NCBI RefSeq assembly: GCF_027186265.1
Contig: NZ_CP114176.1
Coordinates: forward strand, 682,001 to 746,000
DNA length: 64,000 nucleotides
Source: Lentibacillus daqui
GTDB taxonomy: Bacteria > Bacillota > Bacilli > Bacillales > Amphibacillaceae
Reading direction: 5' to 3'
In this document: positions 24,171 through 33,065 of the stretch, in pieces
Layout: each line of letters begins with the position of its first letter
Numbering within the stretch: position 1 is the stretch's first letter
Translations under genes and position numbers: made by a program
Notes under the pieces: model-generated
The model's database searches: none
What the model saw: the letters and a program-made list of their open reading frames with translations, nothing else
What the model was told of the DNA's origin: nothing

Positions 24171-24895
24171 GATGATTCCTTTGTTGTTGTATCCAATTCA
24201 AAAATATATCCTAGTCCTCTAACAGTTTTAATCAATAGGGGGTTACTTGGGTTCTCTTCCAATTTCTCACGCAAACGATGAACATGAACCATTACTGTGT
24301 TATCGCCTCCATAATACTCACCCCATACATCACGATAAATTTGATGTTTGCTTAAAACTTGATTAGGGTGTTCACAAAAGTACAGTAATAATTTCAGTTC
24401 TAAAAGGGGACATTCTACTTGTCTTCCTTTAACTGTTAACTTTCCTTTATTTGAATCTATTTTAAAAAAGCCGTAATCATATACTGCTTTCGTTAATTGG
24501 TTTGATTCTAATTGGTTGGAACGTTTTAATTGAGCTTTTACTCGTGCAACAACTTCTAGAGGATTAAAAGGTTTCGTAATATAATCGTCTCCACCAATAC
24601 TAAATCCTTGCAGTTTGTCTAAATCCGTTGATTTAGCCGTCAGAAATAAAACAGGAACAGATGTGTATGAACGAAGTTGGCTGCAAAGAGTGAATCCATC
24701 CGTATCAGGCAACATAACATCCAATAGAAGAATATCCGGATTATTTTTAGTTGTTTGAAACTTCGCTTCCTCTCCTGTGCTTGCTTTAAAAATATGTTGA
24801 AAACCTTCTTTTTCAAAGACTGTTGTTAACAAATCTAGAATGTAGGGATCATCATCAATAATCAGAATGGAATAGTCTTCTGTTTTAATTTGCAA
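24167..24895 (-). CDS. OmpR-family response regulator
   Basis: 242 residues. The receiver domain shows IDDDP, phospho-acceptor LLLDVMLPDTDGF, switch LFLTAKS and KPFNP. The winged-helix output domain has CPLLELKLLLYFCEHPNQVLSKHQIYRDVWG and VMVHVHRLREKLE, typical OmpR/PhoB. Start ATG 24895. It is cotranscribed with the kinase by a four-base overlap. It likely activates the divergent transporter genes through TTAAG direct repeats between them. Confidence 0.94.
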   Translation of the reverse strand: MQIKTEDYSILIIDDDPYILDLLTTVFEKEGFQHIFKASTGEEAKFQTTKNNPDILLLDVMLPDTDGFTLCSQLRSYTSVPVLFLTAKSTDLDKLQGFSIGGDDYITKPFNPLEVVARVKAQLKRSNQLESNQLTKAVYDYGFFKIDSNKGKLTVKGRQVECPLLELKLLLYFCEHPNQVLSKHQIYRDVWGEYYGGDNTVMVHVHRLREKLEENPSNPLLIKTVRGLGYIFELDTTTKESS

Positions 24896-24969
24896 AATTT
24901 TTGTCCTCCTTTTTCATTGTTCTATTATTTTACACGACAATTAATGGCTTTGTAAAAGACTACACGCTT

Positions 24970-25000
24970 GTTAAGGAGATGTTAAGAAAGAGTTATGTTA
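24970..25000 (+). promoter_or_regulatory. Direct-repeat response-regulator box
   Basis: TTAAG repeats at 24971 and 24982 (11-bp period) plus a weaker GTTATG at 24991 lie about 50-80 bases before the ABC ATPase start, in the position and spacing of OmpR-family activator sites. Binding is inferred. Confidence 0.5.
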
Positions 25001-25049
25001 GCGTTTAGGAAATTTCGATTATGATATTAGTAAGAGAGGTGAGGAAAGA

Positions 25050-25961
25050 ATGAATGATCAAATTATTGTCACTGATAATCTAACAAAAAAGTTTAAGAAA
25101 AATATTTCTGTGGACGGAATAAACATGAGTATTGAGCGTGGTCAAATCTATGGTTTTTTAGGCCCGAATGGTGCTGGAAAAACGACAACTATACGAATGC
25201 TATTAGGGTTAATTAAGCCAACAAAAGGTAATATTAAAATTTTTAATCAAAATCTTAATAAAAACCGCATTCAAATATTACAGCGAATTGGTTCTTTGGT
25301 AGAGTCACCAACTTATTATGGTAATTTAACGGGGCGTGAAAATCTAGAAGCAGTTCGTCGATTGCGTAATATACCTGAAAAACGAGTGCATGAAGTCCTG
25401 GAAATTGTCCGGTTAACCAAAGTAGCAAATCGATTAACAAAAGAGTATTCTCTTGGAATGAAACAGCGACTTGGTATTGCTTCCGCATTACTCAGTGAGC
25501 CAGATTTATTAATTTTAGATGAGCCAACTAATGGTTTGGACCCGTCTGGAATACAAGAAATACGTGAACTAATTAAACAATTACCTGAATCTGGAATGAG
25601 CGTTCTTGTATCTAGTCACCTATTAAGCGAAATAGATCAAATGGCAACTGAGGTAGGGATTATCAATAACGGTAAAATGATTTTTCAAGATTCCATTGAT
25701 CGCTTAAGGCATAAACGTAAGCCAATATTAAAAGTTGGTGTCAGCGATGGTAGAGAATCACATTCTATATTAAAAGGAAAAGGAATAAGTTCGCAATGGA
25801 AAAATGATTATTTATGGTTGGAAGAAACAAAACCTGAATTTGTATCTGAAATCAATGCAACTCTTGTCCAATCAGGGATATCGGTTTATCGTCTGGAAGA
25901 AGTTACAAAGTCACTGGAAGATATCTTTTTAGAATTAACAGGTACTGAGGGTAGCCTATGA
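25050..25961 (+). CDS. Lantibiotic-immunity type ABC transporter ATP-binding protein
   Basis: 303 residues. Walker A GPNGAGKTTTIRML, Q-loop SLVESPTYYGNLTG, signature YSLGMKQRLGIASALL, Walker B LLILDEPTNGLDP and switch SSHLLSEI are all complete. The C-terminal 80 residues are typical of BcrA/MutF/CprA-like subunits. It pairs with two membrane subunits downstream; the first starts four bases before its stop. It should export or expel membrane-active peptides. The start ATG follows GAGGTGAGG. Confidence 0.93.
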   Translation: MNDQIIVTDNLTKKFKKNISVDGINMSIERGQIYGFLGPNGAGKTTTIRMLLGLIKPTKGNIKIFNQNLNKNRIQILQRIGSLVESPTYYGNLTGRENLEAVRRLRNIPEKRVHEVLEIVRLTKVANRLTKEYSLGMKQRLGIASALLSEPDLLILDEPTNGLDPSGIQEIRELIKQLPESGMSVLVSSHLLSEIDQMATEVGIINNGKMIFQDSIDRLRHKRKPILKVGVSDGRESHSILKGKGISSQWKNDYLWLEETKPEFVSEINATLVQSGISVYRLEEVTKSLEDIFLELTGTEGSL

Positions 25962-26716
25962 AACATTTACTAAAGGCCGATAAAATTAAATTGAAACGTT
26001 CCTCATTGCCAATTATTGTTTTATTGGTTCCATTTCTTATCTTAGCTTATGAACTAGTAAATCTCACTTATCGAGGAGATTTTGTAGCAAAGCAGGCTGA
26101 AATGTTCCAAGCTGATTCAATGTGGACCTATTTATTGTATGATAACAGTTTATTATTCGGACTGGGCTTTCCTTTAGCTGTAACACTTGCAGCATCTGTT
26201 ATAGCAAATGTTGAACATCAAGCAAATGGATGGAAACAGACGTTGTCGCTACCAATATCAAGAGTAAGAGTTTATTTAAGTAAGTTTAGTTGGCTTTTTA
26301 TTAGCCTTTTCTTTTCAACCACTATTTTTATGCTCGGTATGTTTTTGCTAGGAAATATGTTGGGGTTTGAAGGGAACACTCCTTGGAAGCTTTTGATTGG
26401 AGATAGTTATAGTATGTTGGTAGTTATTTTACCAATCATGTCAGTACAGTTTTGGTTATCCATGACAATAAAAAATCAGGCTTTTTCAATACTGATTGGG
26501 GCAATTTCATCTATGATGGGTCTTTTTCTAGCAGCTGCACAAACGACTAGATGGTTCCCCTTAGCTTACCCTAGTCAAGCATCGACAGTTATTTTGCAAT
26601 ATGAAGGTTTAGGCTATAACCAGGATCTTTCAGCCTATCTTGTTATCAGTTTCTGTTTAGGTATTATCTTATTGGTTCTCGGATCATTTCAATTTGCAAA
26701 ACGAGAAGTCAAATAA
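25958..26716 (+). CDS. Lantibiotic-immunity ABC permease, MutE/EpiE-like
   Basis: 252 residues, about six membrane helices. It opens with the family pattern LLKADKIKLKRSSLPIIVLLVPF and has EHQANGWKQTLSLPISRVRVYLSKF in the first cytoplasmic loop, as in MutE/EpiE/SpaE-type subunits. Its start overlaps the ATPase stop (ATGA), so synthesis is coupled. It forms the membrane part together with the MutG-like gene downstream, which is broken. Confidence 0.88.
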   Translation: MKHLLKADKIKLKRSSLPIIVLLVPFLILAYELVNLTYRGDFVAKQAEMFQADSMWTYLLYDNSLLFGLGFPLAVTLAASVIANVEHQANGWKQTLSLPISRVRVYLSKFSWLFISLFFSTTIFMLGMFLLGNMLGFEGNTPWKLLIGDSYSMLVVILPIMSVQFWLSMTIKNQAFSILIGAISSMMGLFLAAAQTTRWFPLAYPSQASTVILQYEGLGYNQDLSAYLVISFCLGIILLVLGSFQFAKREVK

Positions 26717-26730
26717 GAACTGGAGGGGTT

Positions 26731-27488
26731 ATGTTGAAGGATATTTTATATGTTGAGCGATTAAAATTAAAAAGATCTAAAATGTGGCTAATTTATATTA
26801 TTGGTCCATTATTAGGAGTATTTCTAGCTTATATCAACTTTTTTAAGAATTATGATTTATTTATGAATCCAGGGGATAATGCTTGGATTGAGGCATGGAC
26901 ACAAGTTGCATTATTTATGGGGCCGTTTGTATTACCTATATTGGTTGGGGTATATGCCGCTCTTATTTGCAGAAGTGAACATGTTGGAGGTGGGTGGAAA
27001 CAACTATTAGCATTACCAATTAGTCATTCAAATATATTTTTTGGGAAATTTTTAACTATTATCAGAATGATTGTCATTACCATGCTTATCCTAATGATAT
27101 TATTTATTAGTTTTGGATATTTAATCGGGATGGATGGAAATTTACCGGTTTTTACATTATTGGGATATATGATTAGAGGTATATTGGCATGTCTGCCCTT
27201 GGTGGTTTTACAATTGATTGTATCAATCCGTTCTAAAACCTTTGGTATTCCACTTGCAGTTACGATTGTTTTTACATTACCAGCGATTTTTTTACATTAC
27301 CAGCGATTATTGTAGCAAGCACACCATTAGGTCAATTTTACCCATGGACGCAGCCAATGTTAGCAATGTCTCCGGAAGACGAGTCACCCATTCAATCATA
27401 CCTTTTATTCTATAGTTTATTGATAGTGACCTTTTCAATCTTACTTGGTTATGGGTTAAGGAATTTTGCTAAAAGAGATACAATTTAA
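26731..27488 (+). pseudogene. Lantibiotic-immunity ABC permease, MutG-like, frameshifted by 20-bp duplication
   Basis: The first frame runs 26731-27315 (194 residues) and carries EHVGGGWKQLLALPISHSNIFFGKF, the MutG-type loop, plus several membrane helices. A 20-bp unit (TTTACATTACCAGCGATTTT) at 27271-27290 is repeated at 27291-27310 and shifts the frame to an early stop. Deleting one copy restores a ~245-residue frame to the TAA at 27486-27488, ending SILLGYGLRNFAKRDTI. The break removes the last two predicted membrane helices. It may be a real mutation, a revertible slippage event or a sequencing fault. Confidence 0.85.
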
Positions 27489-27667
27489 TATTTTATCATA
27501 AGAGAAACAGTTATGAAACTTACGTGAAGGGGTATTAATAATCCTTAAGGATAAGATTTTAAGAATAATTCATATATGAGGTTATTTTGAATTGGTTACT
27601 TTTATTTTATTTTGTTCAAAATATTTAAAAGAAAATTTTAAAAATTAAATTATCAATAAGAATGAAA

Positions 27668-27705
27668 AAAAACAGCGGTTTGATTTAATATGCCGCTGTT
27701 TTTTA
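27668..27705 (+). terminator. Terminator of immunity operon
   Basis: Stem AACAGCGG / CCGCTGTT with A-rich left and T-rich right flanks. The rest of 27489-27879 is AT-rich with no gene seen. Confidence 0.85.
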
Positions 27706-27879
27706 TTTGTTGAATTTCCGTATTTCTATCTAATTTTTTTATATTTCCTAAATTTAGATCAAACAATTCTTAGAGTTTTTGGTCTTTTTTTTCTATTTTG
27801 TCTGCAAAATGCACTTTCCAATCGTGTTAGTTGTGCGGAATGGCAATGAACCTTGTCTGACAGAAGGGAGGTGATAAAA

Positions 27880-28311
27880 ATGGTAACAAACGAACCTGTG
27901 CCACAAAGCGTAATCCGACGTCAATTTGATTCATTTTGTAAAACGGTTTTGAGAAATGCTGCAAGAGATATTTATCGTGAAATCAACAGGCAGAATAAAA
28001 CCTTGATTATCTTATCTGCTTTAAGTCAAGATAAACTCAATCAACTTAGCATGTATGAAACCTATGAAACTGATGTCCATTATTTTTTCTTAAATGGATA
28101 TGCCGTCAAAGTAAAAGATTTTTTGATTGCGAATGCTATTCAATCTTTACCAGAACGTAATCAACTTATTGTATTGTGCTTCTTTTTCTTAGAAATGAGT
28201 GATACTGAAATTGCCAACGAATTAGGAATAGCCAGGGCGACCGTTTATTACCACAAGAAGAAGGCGTTAGAAAAGATTAAAAACTATTTAAAGGAGCATG
28301 AAGATGAGTGA
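27880..28311 (+). CDS. Tn916 Orf7-like sigma-70 family regulator
   Basis: 143 residues from ATG 27880, after GGGAGGTGAT; an upstream in-frame start at 27853 lacks a site. The C-terminal region-4 helix-turn-helix is LPERNQLIVLCFFFLEMSDTEIANELGIARATVYYHKKKALEKI. A short N-terminal region resembles Tn916 Orf7 (FSFCKTVLRNAARDIYRE context). In Tn916, orf7/orf8 drive conjugation gene expression and excision. Its stop overlaps the orf8-like start, so the pair is coupled. Confidence 0.88.
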   Translation: MVTNEPVPQSVIRRQFDSFCKTVLRNAARDIYREINRQNKTLIILSALSQDKLNQLSMYETYETDVHYFFLNGYAVKVKDFLIANAIQSLPERNQLIVLCFFFLEMSDTEIANELGIARATVYYHKKKALEKIKNYLKEHEDE

Positions 28312-28531
28312 ATCTACCTTACTTCCTTATTCAGTTATCTCAATGGCAGTACTGGGTGATACAGAAGCAATGGGACAAGTTTTAAAACATTATGAAGGTT
28401 ACATTGTTACGTTAGTTCAACACGAAATAGTAGAAGAAAATGGAGAGACTGCTCATATAGTAGACGATGAATGGAAACAAAGGTTAGAACTTAAGCTGAT
28501 TACTGCCGTAACCAAATTTAAGTTACATTAA
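28304..28531 (+). CDS. Tn916 Orf8-like helix-turn-helix protein
   Basis: 75 residues starting at ATG 28304, overlapping the previous gene by eight bases. The pattern LLPYSVISMAVLGDTEAMGQVLKHYEGYIVTL and the C-terminal LELKLITAVTKFKL correspond to the HTH_16-type Orf8 proteins that always follow Orf7 in Tn916-family ICEs. Probable co-regulator of ICE transfer genes; the assignment rests on order plus pattern. Confidence 0.85.
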   Translation: MSESTLLPYSVISMAVLGDTEAMGQVLKHYEGYIVTLVQHEIVEENGETAHIVDDEWKQRLELKLITAVTKFKLH

Positions 28532-28629
28532 TCTCACAATCATGCAAAACGTTTTTGAATCTGGTTGATCTTTTACAAAGAAAGTACGGAAAGATAATAC
28601 CGTGCATTATAAACCAAAATCAGATACGT

Positions 28630-28870
28630 TCTTCTGATGACGAGCTACTTGATTCTTGCGCCATGACTTTCTAAAGAAACGAGCGTTAACCAATGAATCT
28701 AAGGTAATTGTGGTAAATTACTGGCGATGACGCATCAGTTAGGATAATGATACTCCCTTACCATCATGGTTCGAGCGTTCAAAGCGTCGCAAGCTATGAG
28801 TAGGGCTGGAAGAAATACTTGCAGGGGTGAAATTCCCGTGGAGCTGTACCAACAGCCGTCTGATTTTTAA
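28630..28870 (+). ncRNA. Candidate structured RNA upstream of DUF3173/integrase
   Basis: A GC-richer, non-coding block between the orf8-like gene and the DUF3173 gene. Stem strands CTACT...CTTGCG (28645-28660) and CGCAAG...GAGTAG (28788-28803) pair over 130 bases with a 5x5 internal loop. Inside and beside are small hairpins GTAATT/AATTAC, GATG-ACG-CATC and GGGG-TGAAA-TTCCC. Position suggests a regulatory leader or RNA of the ICE excision genes. I do not recognise an Rfam family. Confidence 0.45.
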
Positions 28871-28935
28871 GTAAATTAGAAAACAGTCATTTCTAGTATG
28901 TATTCTTCTGTTAATGAAAAGGGAGGTATATATTA

Positions 28936-29142
28936 ATGAAGGAACTGATTACAAAAGATGATTTAATTCAGCTTGGATATCCCAAATATACTTCGATACG
29001 AATTATTAGACAAGCCAAGCAAATCATGGTAAAACAAGGGTATCCATTTTATAATAATAAACGATTAGGCTGTGTACCCAAAATGACCGTTGAATCGATT
29101 CTAGGATGTGAACTAGAATCGGAGGAAAACAGTCATGGCTAA
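28936..29142 (+). CDS. DUF3173 protein, probable ICE excisionase
   Basis: 68 residues: LITKDDLIQLGYPKYTSIRIIRQAKQIMVKQGYPFYNNKRLGCVPKMTVESILG is the DUF3173 pattern, a small winged-helix-like protein placed just before the integrase in many Gram-positive ICEs. It overlaps the integrase start by eight bases, and GGGAGG precedes its start. By position it is the recombination directionality factor; that is inferred. A homologous but broken copy lies at 33066. Confidence 0.82.
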   Translation: MKELITKDDLIQLGYPKYTSIRIIRQAKQIMVKQGYPFYNNKRLGCVPKMTVESILGCELESEENSHG

Positions 29143-30361
29143 AACAAAATATACAGGTGTATATGTAGATTCATCAGGGCAATTTTATTATGAGACTGAA
29201 CTCGGTACAGACCGTATTACTGGTAAACGTCTTCGAAAGAAAGGGCGAAAAAATCAGCAAGGTCAGAAATTTACTTCTGCTAAAGCGGCATATAAAGAAT
29301 TAGTACGGGTAAAAAATGAGTACCTGAAATACAATGGATATAGTAACTACCATATGACGTATGGTCAATTTATGGATACTGTTTATATCCCCGCTTATGA
29401 AACGGAAGTGGAAGAAAGTACTTTTATCGCACGAAAAGGAATATTAGAAAACATCAAAGATCGTTTTGGGAACATCGAACTGAGATCCATTAGTATTGAA
29501 GATGTCCAACGATACCGTACATGGTTATTATCCAATGACGGTGCGGGTTTTTCTCAAGCATATGCCAGTTTAATATTTGGTATATTTCGTAGAAGTTTAG
29601 ATATGGCGGTTGAGATGCAATATTTAGAGGTTAATATTTCTAAAAAGGTGAAAGCCATCCCAAAAGGGAAGTCGAACATCCCATACTGGACGAAAACAGA
29701 GTTTGAGAAAGTCATTTCTAAGATTTATGTAGATAATTTTTATGAACATTTGTGTTTTGTGATGTTATGGACATATTTCATGACTGGGATACGTGTAAAT
29801 GAAGGAACAGCTTTATGGTGGGAAGACGTAGATTTTAAAAATAAACGATTAAGAATCCATCATTCCTTGTATATTAAGAATAAAACCACTTGGACACGTA
29901 AAAATTATACAAAAACAGCCGATGGTAAACGCATTATCTCTTTAGATGATGATACCATCCAAATTTTAAAAGAGTGGAAAGCACGACAAGCAAAGATTGG
30001 TATTCATGATTTCGTTTTTAGTTACGATGGAATGCCAATGCTTAAATCAACCATTTCAAGAATTATTGGCCGGTTTGCCAAACTGGCGAATGTCCATCGA
30101 GTTCAAGCAAAAGGTTTAAGACATTCGCATGCGTCGTATTTAATTAATGAATTTAATGTCTCTGTTTTAATATTATCAAAACGCTTGGGTCATTCGAGTC
30201 CAGAGATTACATTAAAGCATTATTCGCACATGTGGTCAGGCGTGGATGAACTCATTGCCGAAGAAATGGCAGGGAATATTACCATTCAAACAGCACAAAA
30301 ATCAGGTGTATCATTTATCGGCAATCAAGCCATAAGTAATAAGAAAGTAATTAGTGGATAA
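29135..30361 (+). CDS. int: Tn916-family tyrosine integrase
   Basis: 408 residues, close to the 405 of Tn916 Int. The N-terminal arm-type domain contains YVDSSGQFYYETELGTDRITGKRLRKKGRK, then a SAM-like core-binding domain near residues 70-160. The catalytic residues of tyrosine recombinases are present: MTGIRVNEGTALWW (Arg), GLRHSHASYL (His-x-x-Arg type) and GHSSPEITLKHYSH (His and Tyr). It integrates and excises the element together with the DUF3173 protein. The ICE end should lie within a few hundred bases downstream. Confidence 0.96.
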   Translation: MAKTKYTGVYVDSSGQFYYETELGTDRITGKRLRKKGRKNQQGQKFTSAKAAYKELVRVKNEYLKYNGYSNYHMTYGQFMDTVYIPAYETEVEESTFIARKGILENIKDRFGNIELRSISIEDVQRYRTWLLSNDGAGFSQAYASLIFGIFRRSLDMAVEMQYLEVNISKKVKAIPKGKSNIPYWTKTEFEKVISKIYVDNFYEHLCFVMLWTYFMTGIRVNEGTALWWEDVDFKNKRLRIHHSLYIKNKTTWTRKNYTKTADGKRIISLDDDTIQILKEWKARQAKIGIHDFVFSYDGMPMLKSTISRIIGRFAKLANVHRVQAKGLRHSHASYLINEFNVSVLILSKRLGHSSPEITLKHYSHMWSGVDELIAEEMAGNITIQTAQKSGVSFIGNQAISNKKVISG

Positions 30362-30409
30362 TCACTAAAATACCAAAGTTCCGCCAGAATCCCCGCCAAA
30401 AAGATTTTT

Positions 30410-30645
30410 AAGTACGATAAACGTTGATATAACAACGTTCTGAAGAGGCCTGCAATCTTGGAGTGGGAATAAGAGGCTAACTTGATTTGGTGAGAGAACG
30501 CTGATTTAACAGCATTTATCTTGAGCCAAAATGGACAAAATAAGGTAAAAAAGATATAGTTCCCTACCAAAAACCCTACCAAGAAAAAAATTTTGGTAGG
30601 GAATTTTGCTTTTTCATTGAATTTTGGTAGGGGAATTAAATGAAT
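30410..30645. other. ICE end region with inverted repeats and TTTTGGTAGGG direct repeats
   Basis: Non-coding. Two similar hairpins, GTTG-ATATAA-CAAC (near 30425) and GCTG-ATTTAA-CAGC (near 30510), resemble arm-type recombinase sites. CCCTACCAA (30571) pairs with TTGGTAGGG (30590-30600) as a strong hairpin, and ATTTTGGTAGGG repeats at 30589 and 30625. This is the expected position of the right attachment end; the exact att core cannot be fixed without the other end. Confidence 0.45.
30567..30604 (+). terminator. Terminator-like hairpin after int
   Basis: CCCTACCAA / TTGGTAGGG stem around an A-rich loop. It could equally be part of the attachment site. Confidence 0.6.
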
Positions 30646-30795
30646 TTTCTGTATAAGTATAAATGACACAAGAGATATTTCATTATTCGTATTATCGTGT
30701 GGAATTAAAATTAATTTAAATACATGTTAGAATGGGATTTAAAAGTTTAATTCAAAATACTTTTTATTACACGAACGGGCCAAATTGTGAAACAG
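30583..30795 (+). repeat. Diverged direct repeat, copy 1
   Basis: The stretch from ~30583 (AAAAAATTTTGGTAGGGAAT) and especially 30694-30780 (GTGTGGAATTAAAATTAATT onward) matches 38655-38795 at roughly 85-90 percent by eye; the second copy lacks about 70 bases in the middle. Both copies end just before a small accessory gene. Confidence 0.8.
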
Positions 30796-30811
30796 ACTGG
30801 GGGAAAGGAAG

Positions 30812-31213
30812 ATGAAAAAAGGTATATGGATTGCGATAGGTGTAATTTTACTCATTGTCATAGCAACTCCATTTGTATTTATCTACTTGTTAAACAACGG
30901 AAATCCCTATACAAAATATCTAGCTAATAAAAATGTACCAGTTTATTTGGAAGAACAGGGATACACAGAAAATGACATAGAGGAATCGCATTATGTGGAG
31001 CCTAAACACGGTATAAACAGTGATTTTTATCACGGGCATTATATGGTCATATTTAAGGATGAGCCTGAAGTGACATATTATTATGGAATCACTAAAAAAG
31101 GGAAACAGGTAAAACAGTTCTGTGAAAAAGATATATTATCTTCTGATGGAATTACTGATACAATCGAAGAAAACACCAAACATAGCGAAAAAGACTGTTC
31201 TAAATCATTGTAA
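30812..31213 (+). CDS. DUF3139-like small membrane-anchored protein
   Basis: 133 residues. A single N-terminal membrane helix (IAIGVILLIVIATPFVFIYLL) is followed by an exported domain with YLEEQGYTENDIEESHYVEPKHG and YYYGITKKGKQVKQFC, the pattern of DUF3139 proteins of Bacillaceae. Function is unknown. ATG 30812 is preceded by GGGGGAAAGGAAG. It is monocistronic with a terminator at 31241. Confidence 0.75.
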   Translation: MKKGIWIAIGVILLIVIATPFVFIYLLNNGNPYTKYLANKNVPVYLEEQGYTENDIEESHYVEPKHGINSDFYHGHYMVIFKDEPEVTYYYGITKKGKQVKQFCEKDILSSDGITDTIEENTKHSEKDCSKSL

Positions 31214-31240
31214 TTATATTCCGGTTGCGATTGTTGAACA

Positions 31241-31280
31241 AAAAAAGGATACACATACTAGTTATGTCTATCCTTTTTAT
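31241..31280 (+). terminator. Terminator
   Basis: AAAGGATA-(CA)-CATA / TATG-(TC)-TATCCTTTTT hairpin with A and T flanks. Confidence 0.85.
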
Positions 31281-31299
31281 CCGCAATAATCAGGCAAAA

Positions 31300-31432
31300 A
31301 GTTTTAGGTGTTTTTATCAATGAAATTGAAATGGATGATGTGGTCAGTTCAGTTGATTCATTTATTGAATTAGTTTTGGAAAAAAACAATGAGGAATGGA
31401 GAATTGTAGACTTTAATTTTTTTCAGTATTGA
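31300..31432 (+). pseudogene. C-terminal remnant of an unrecognised gene
   Basis: A frame reading KVLGVFINEIEMDDVVSSV, then acidic residues to WRIVDFNFFQY and a stop at 31430, has protein-like composition but no start or ribosome site. Probably the tail of a deleted gene; no family recognised. Confidence 0.35.
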
Positions 31433-31484
31433 TAATATGTTATCATAGATTAAATGAAAATTATTCTAATTGAAGGTGATTTTC

Positions 31485-31901
31485 TTGCATAAACACGTGT
31501 TAAAAATAATGGTATTGATGATTTTTTCTATCAGCCTAGTAGCATGTGGAAATTCAGAAGCTAAAACAAATAATAATTTAACCTATGAAGATTTAGTAGA
31601 TTTGACTATTGAAAAGTTTGAATCAGAGTTGCCTAAGTCAGGTGAGTTGGAATATGAACCTTATGATATAGATTATGGAAATGATTTAAGAAGTAATTCA
31701 GATATTACAATGTGGGAAAATGGAAAATATATAAAAATTGTTGTTTATGATAAAGAAGAAGATAAAAATGAAACAAACCATTATAGATTAAAAGATGATG
31801 AATTAGTGAATATAAACGGTCATCCAGACATTGACTTTGATTCTATAGAGGAACAAGAGCCCGATTATATAGAAGAAAAAGGAAAAATAATTAAGCAGTA
31901 A
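31485..31901 (+). CDS. Small lipoprotein, unknown function
   Basis: 138 residues from TTG 31485, seven bases after GAAGGTGA. Signal peptide LKIMVLMIFSISLVACG with lipobox LVAC; the mature part is acidic (YEDLVDLTIEKFESELPKSGELEYEPYDIDYG). No known domain is recognised. It is one of two unrelated small lipoprotein genes within 1 kb and looks like an exported accessory protein. Confidence 0.72.
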   Translation: MHKHVLKIMVLMIFSISLVACGNSEAKTNNNLTYEDLVDLTIEKFESELPKSGELEYEPYDIDYGNDLRSNSDITMWENGKYIKIVVYDKEEDKNETNHYRLKDDELVNINGHPDIDFDSIEEQEPDYIEEKGKIIKQ

Positions 31902-31933
31902 TTAATTAGATAAAATTAATAGGAGGTAATAAT

Positions 31934-32125
31934 ATGAGTAAAGAAGTGACTAATGAGCAGATTTTACAAGCTATTAGTGAATTATCAAAAGAAGTAAAAG
32001 ATGTAAAACAAGAGGTGAAGGAAAATTCTGATAAAATCGACAAGTTAGATGCTAAAGTAACTGTATTATCACAGGGATTACTAGATACTCAAGCAGAAGT
32101 AAAAATTCTTAAAAATGCAAAATGA
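31934..32125 (+). CDS. Small coiled-coil protein
   Basis: 63 residues, almost wholly a heptad coiled coil (LSKEVKDVKQEVKENSDKIDKLDAKVTVLSQGLLDTQAEV). ATG 31934 lies seven bases after AGGAGG. No signal or membrane part. Small coiled-coil proteins of this kind are common in Firmicutes accessory DNA. Function unknown. Confidence 0.65.
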   Translation: MSKEVTNEQILQAISELSKEVKDVKQEVKENSDKIDKLDAKVTVLSQGLLDTQAEVKILKNAK

Positions 32126-32292
32126 TAATTGCAATGAAAAGCAATGTCCTGAATTAAAGGGCATTCCAATTAGCGTGTTGAATTATGGTTGATTGGCGTA
32201 TATTAAACTAACTTAAAATTCACAGACCCGTTTCCTTCAATAAACGACCAGATCGATAACTTTGAGGAATACGCAAAGGAGGATGTCAGTAA

Positions 32293-32670
32293 ATGAAAAA
32301 AATCGGCTTGTTATTTGTGATTACTTTTATTTTCATTGTTGCAGGTTGCTCCCAAAACATTGAAGATGAAATTATCGGTACTTGGGAAAGCACAGATAAA
32401 GACGATGAGTGTTTAGAAGCGGAAAATGATAAATTAACATTTGAAGAAGACGGAACTGTGATAGGTGTAGAAGATTACAACAAATATAAAATCGCAGAAT
32501 CTGAAAATGAGGATTTTGATTATGCCGTTTTAAGTGGCGATTTTAGTAACTCAAAACGATATAAAATTAAATTTGATCAAGATGATAATCTATGGTTGGT
32601 AGATGAAGATGATGAAGAAGGTTTTGATTCCTCAGTCACTTGTAAAATGGAAAAAGTGAATGATAAATGA
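32293..32670 (+). CDS. Small lipoprotein with lipocalin-like domain pattern
   Basis: 125 residues. Signal peptide IGLLFVITFIFIVAGCS with lipobox VAGC. The mature part reads IIGTWESTDKDDECLEAENDKLTFEEDGTVIG, a start often seen in lipocalin/DUF-type beta-barrel lipoproteins (GTW, then FxxDGT), and has two further cysteines. Highly acidic. The start follows AAAGGAGG. Function unknown. Confidence 0.75.
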   Translation: MKKIGLLFVITFIFIVAGCSQNIEDEIIGTWESTDKDDECLEAENDKLTFEEDGTVIGVEDYNKYKIAESENEDFDYAVLSGDFSNSKRYKIKFDQDDNLWLVDEDDEEGFDSSVTCKMEKVNDK

Positions 32671-32741
32671 TGAAAATGAGAAAGATGAATAATGACCAAA
32701 AATAGAGTCGCTAAAATAGCATAATTAAAGGGAGTGAATCT

Positions 32742-32957
32742 ATGAGTGTAGTTACTAACTATGCTGATTCTGTGAAGGTAGTTTTTGTTTATCAGAAGAA
32801 TGAACAAGTGGAGGAAGTTACTCTTAATTCAGCAGAATTAATAGCTTTATTGAACTCTAAACAGGTATGGGTTGAGAATTTTAGAAATAATCTGAAAATA
32901 GAAAATACTGTATGGTCTTATAGTGATAGTGTTTCAATACAAATTTATTTAAAATAG
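32742..32957 (+). CDS. Hypothetical protein, 71 residues
   Basis: ATG 32742 follows GGGAGTG. Sequence SVVTNYADSVKVVFVYQKNEQVEEVTLNSAELIALLNSKQVWVENF; no membrane or cysteine features. No family recognised; the ribosome site and composition support it as a gene. Confidence 0.55.
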   Translation: MSVVTNYADSVKVVFVYQKNEQVEEVTLNSAELIALLNSKQVWVENFRNNLKIENTVWSYSDSVSIQIYLK

Positions 32958-33065
32958 TTCTTCTCCGTATTGCTTTCTGACTACTCTAAATTAAATATTT
33001 GATTTGTTAAAAGAGCAGATAAATTATCTGTTCTTTTTTATTGAAAAAAATAAGGAGGAATTGTT

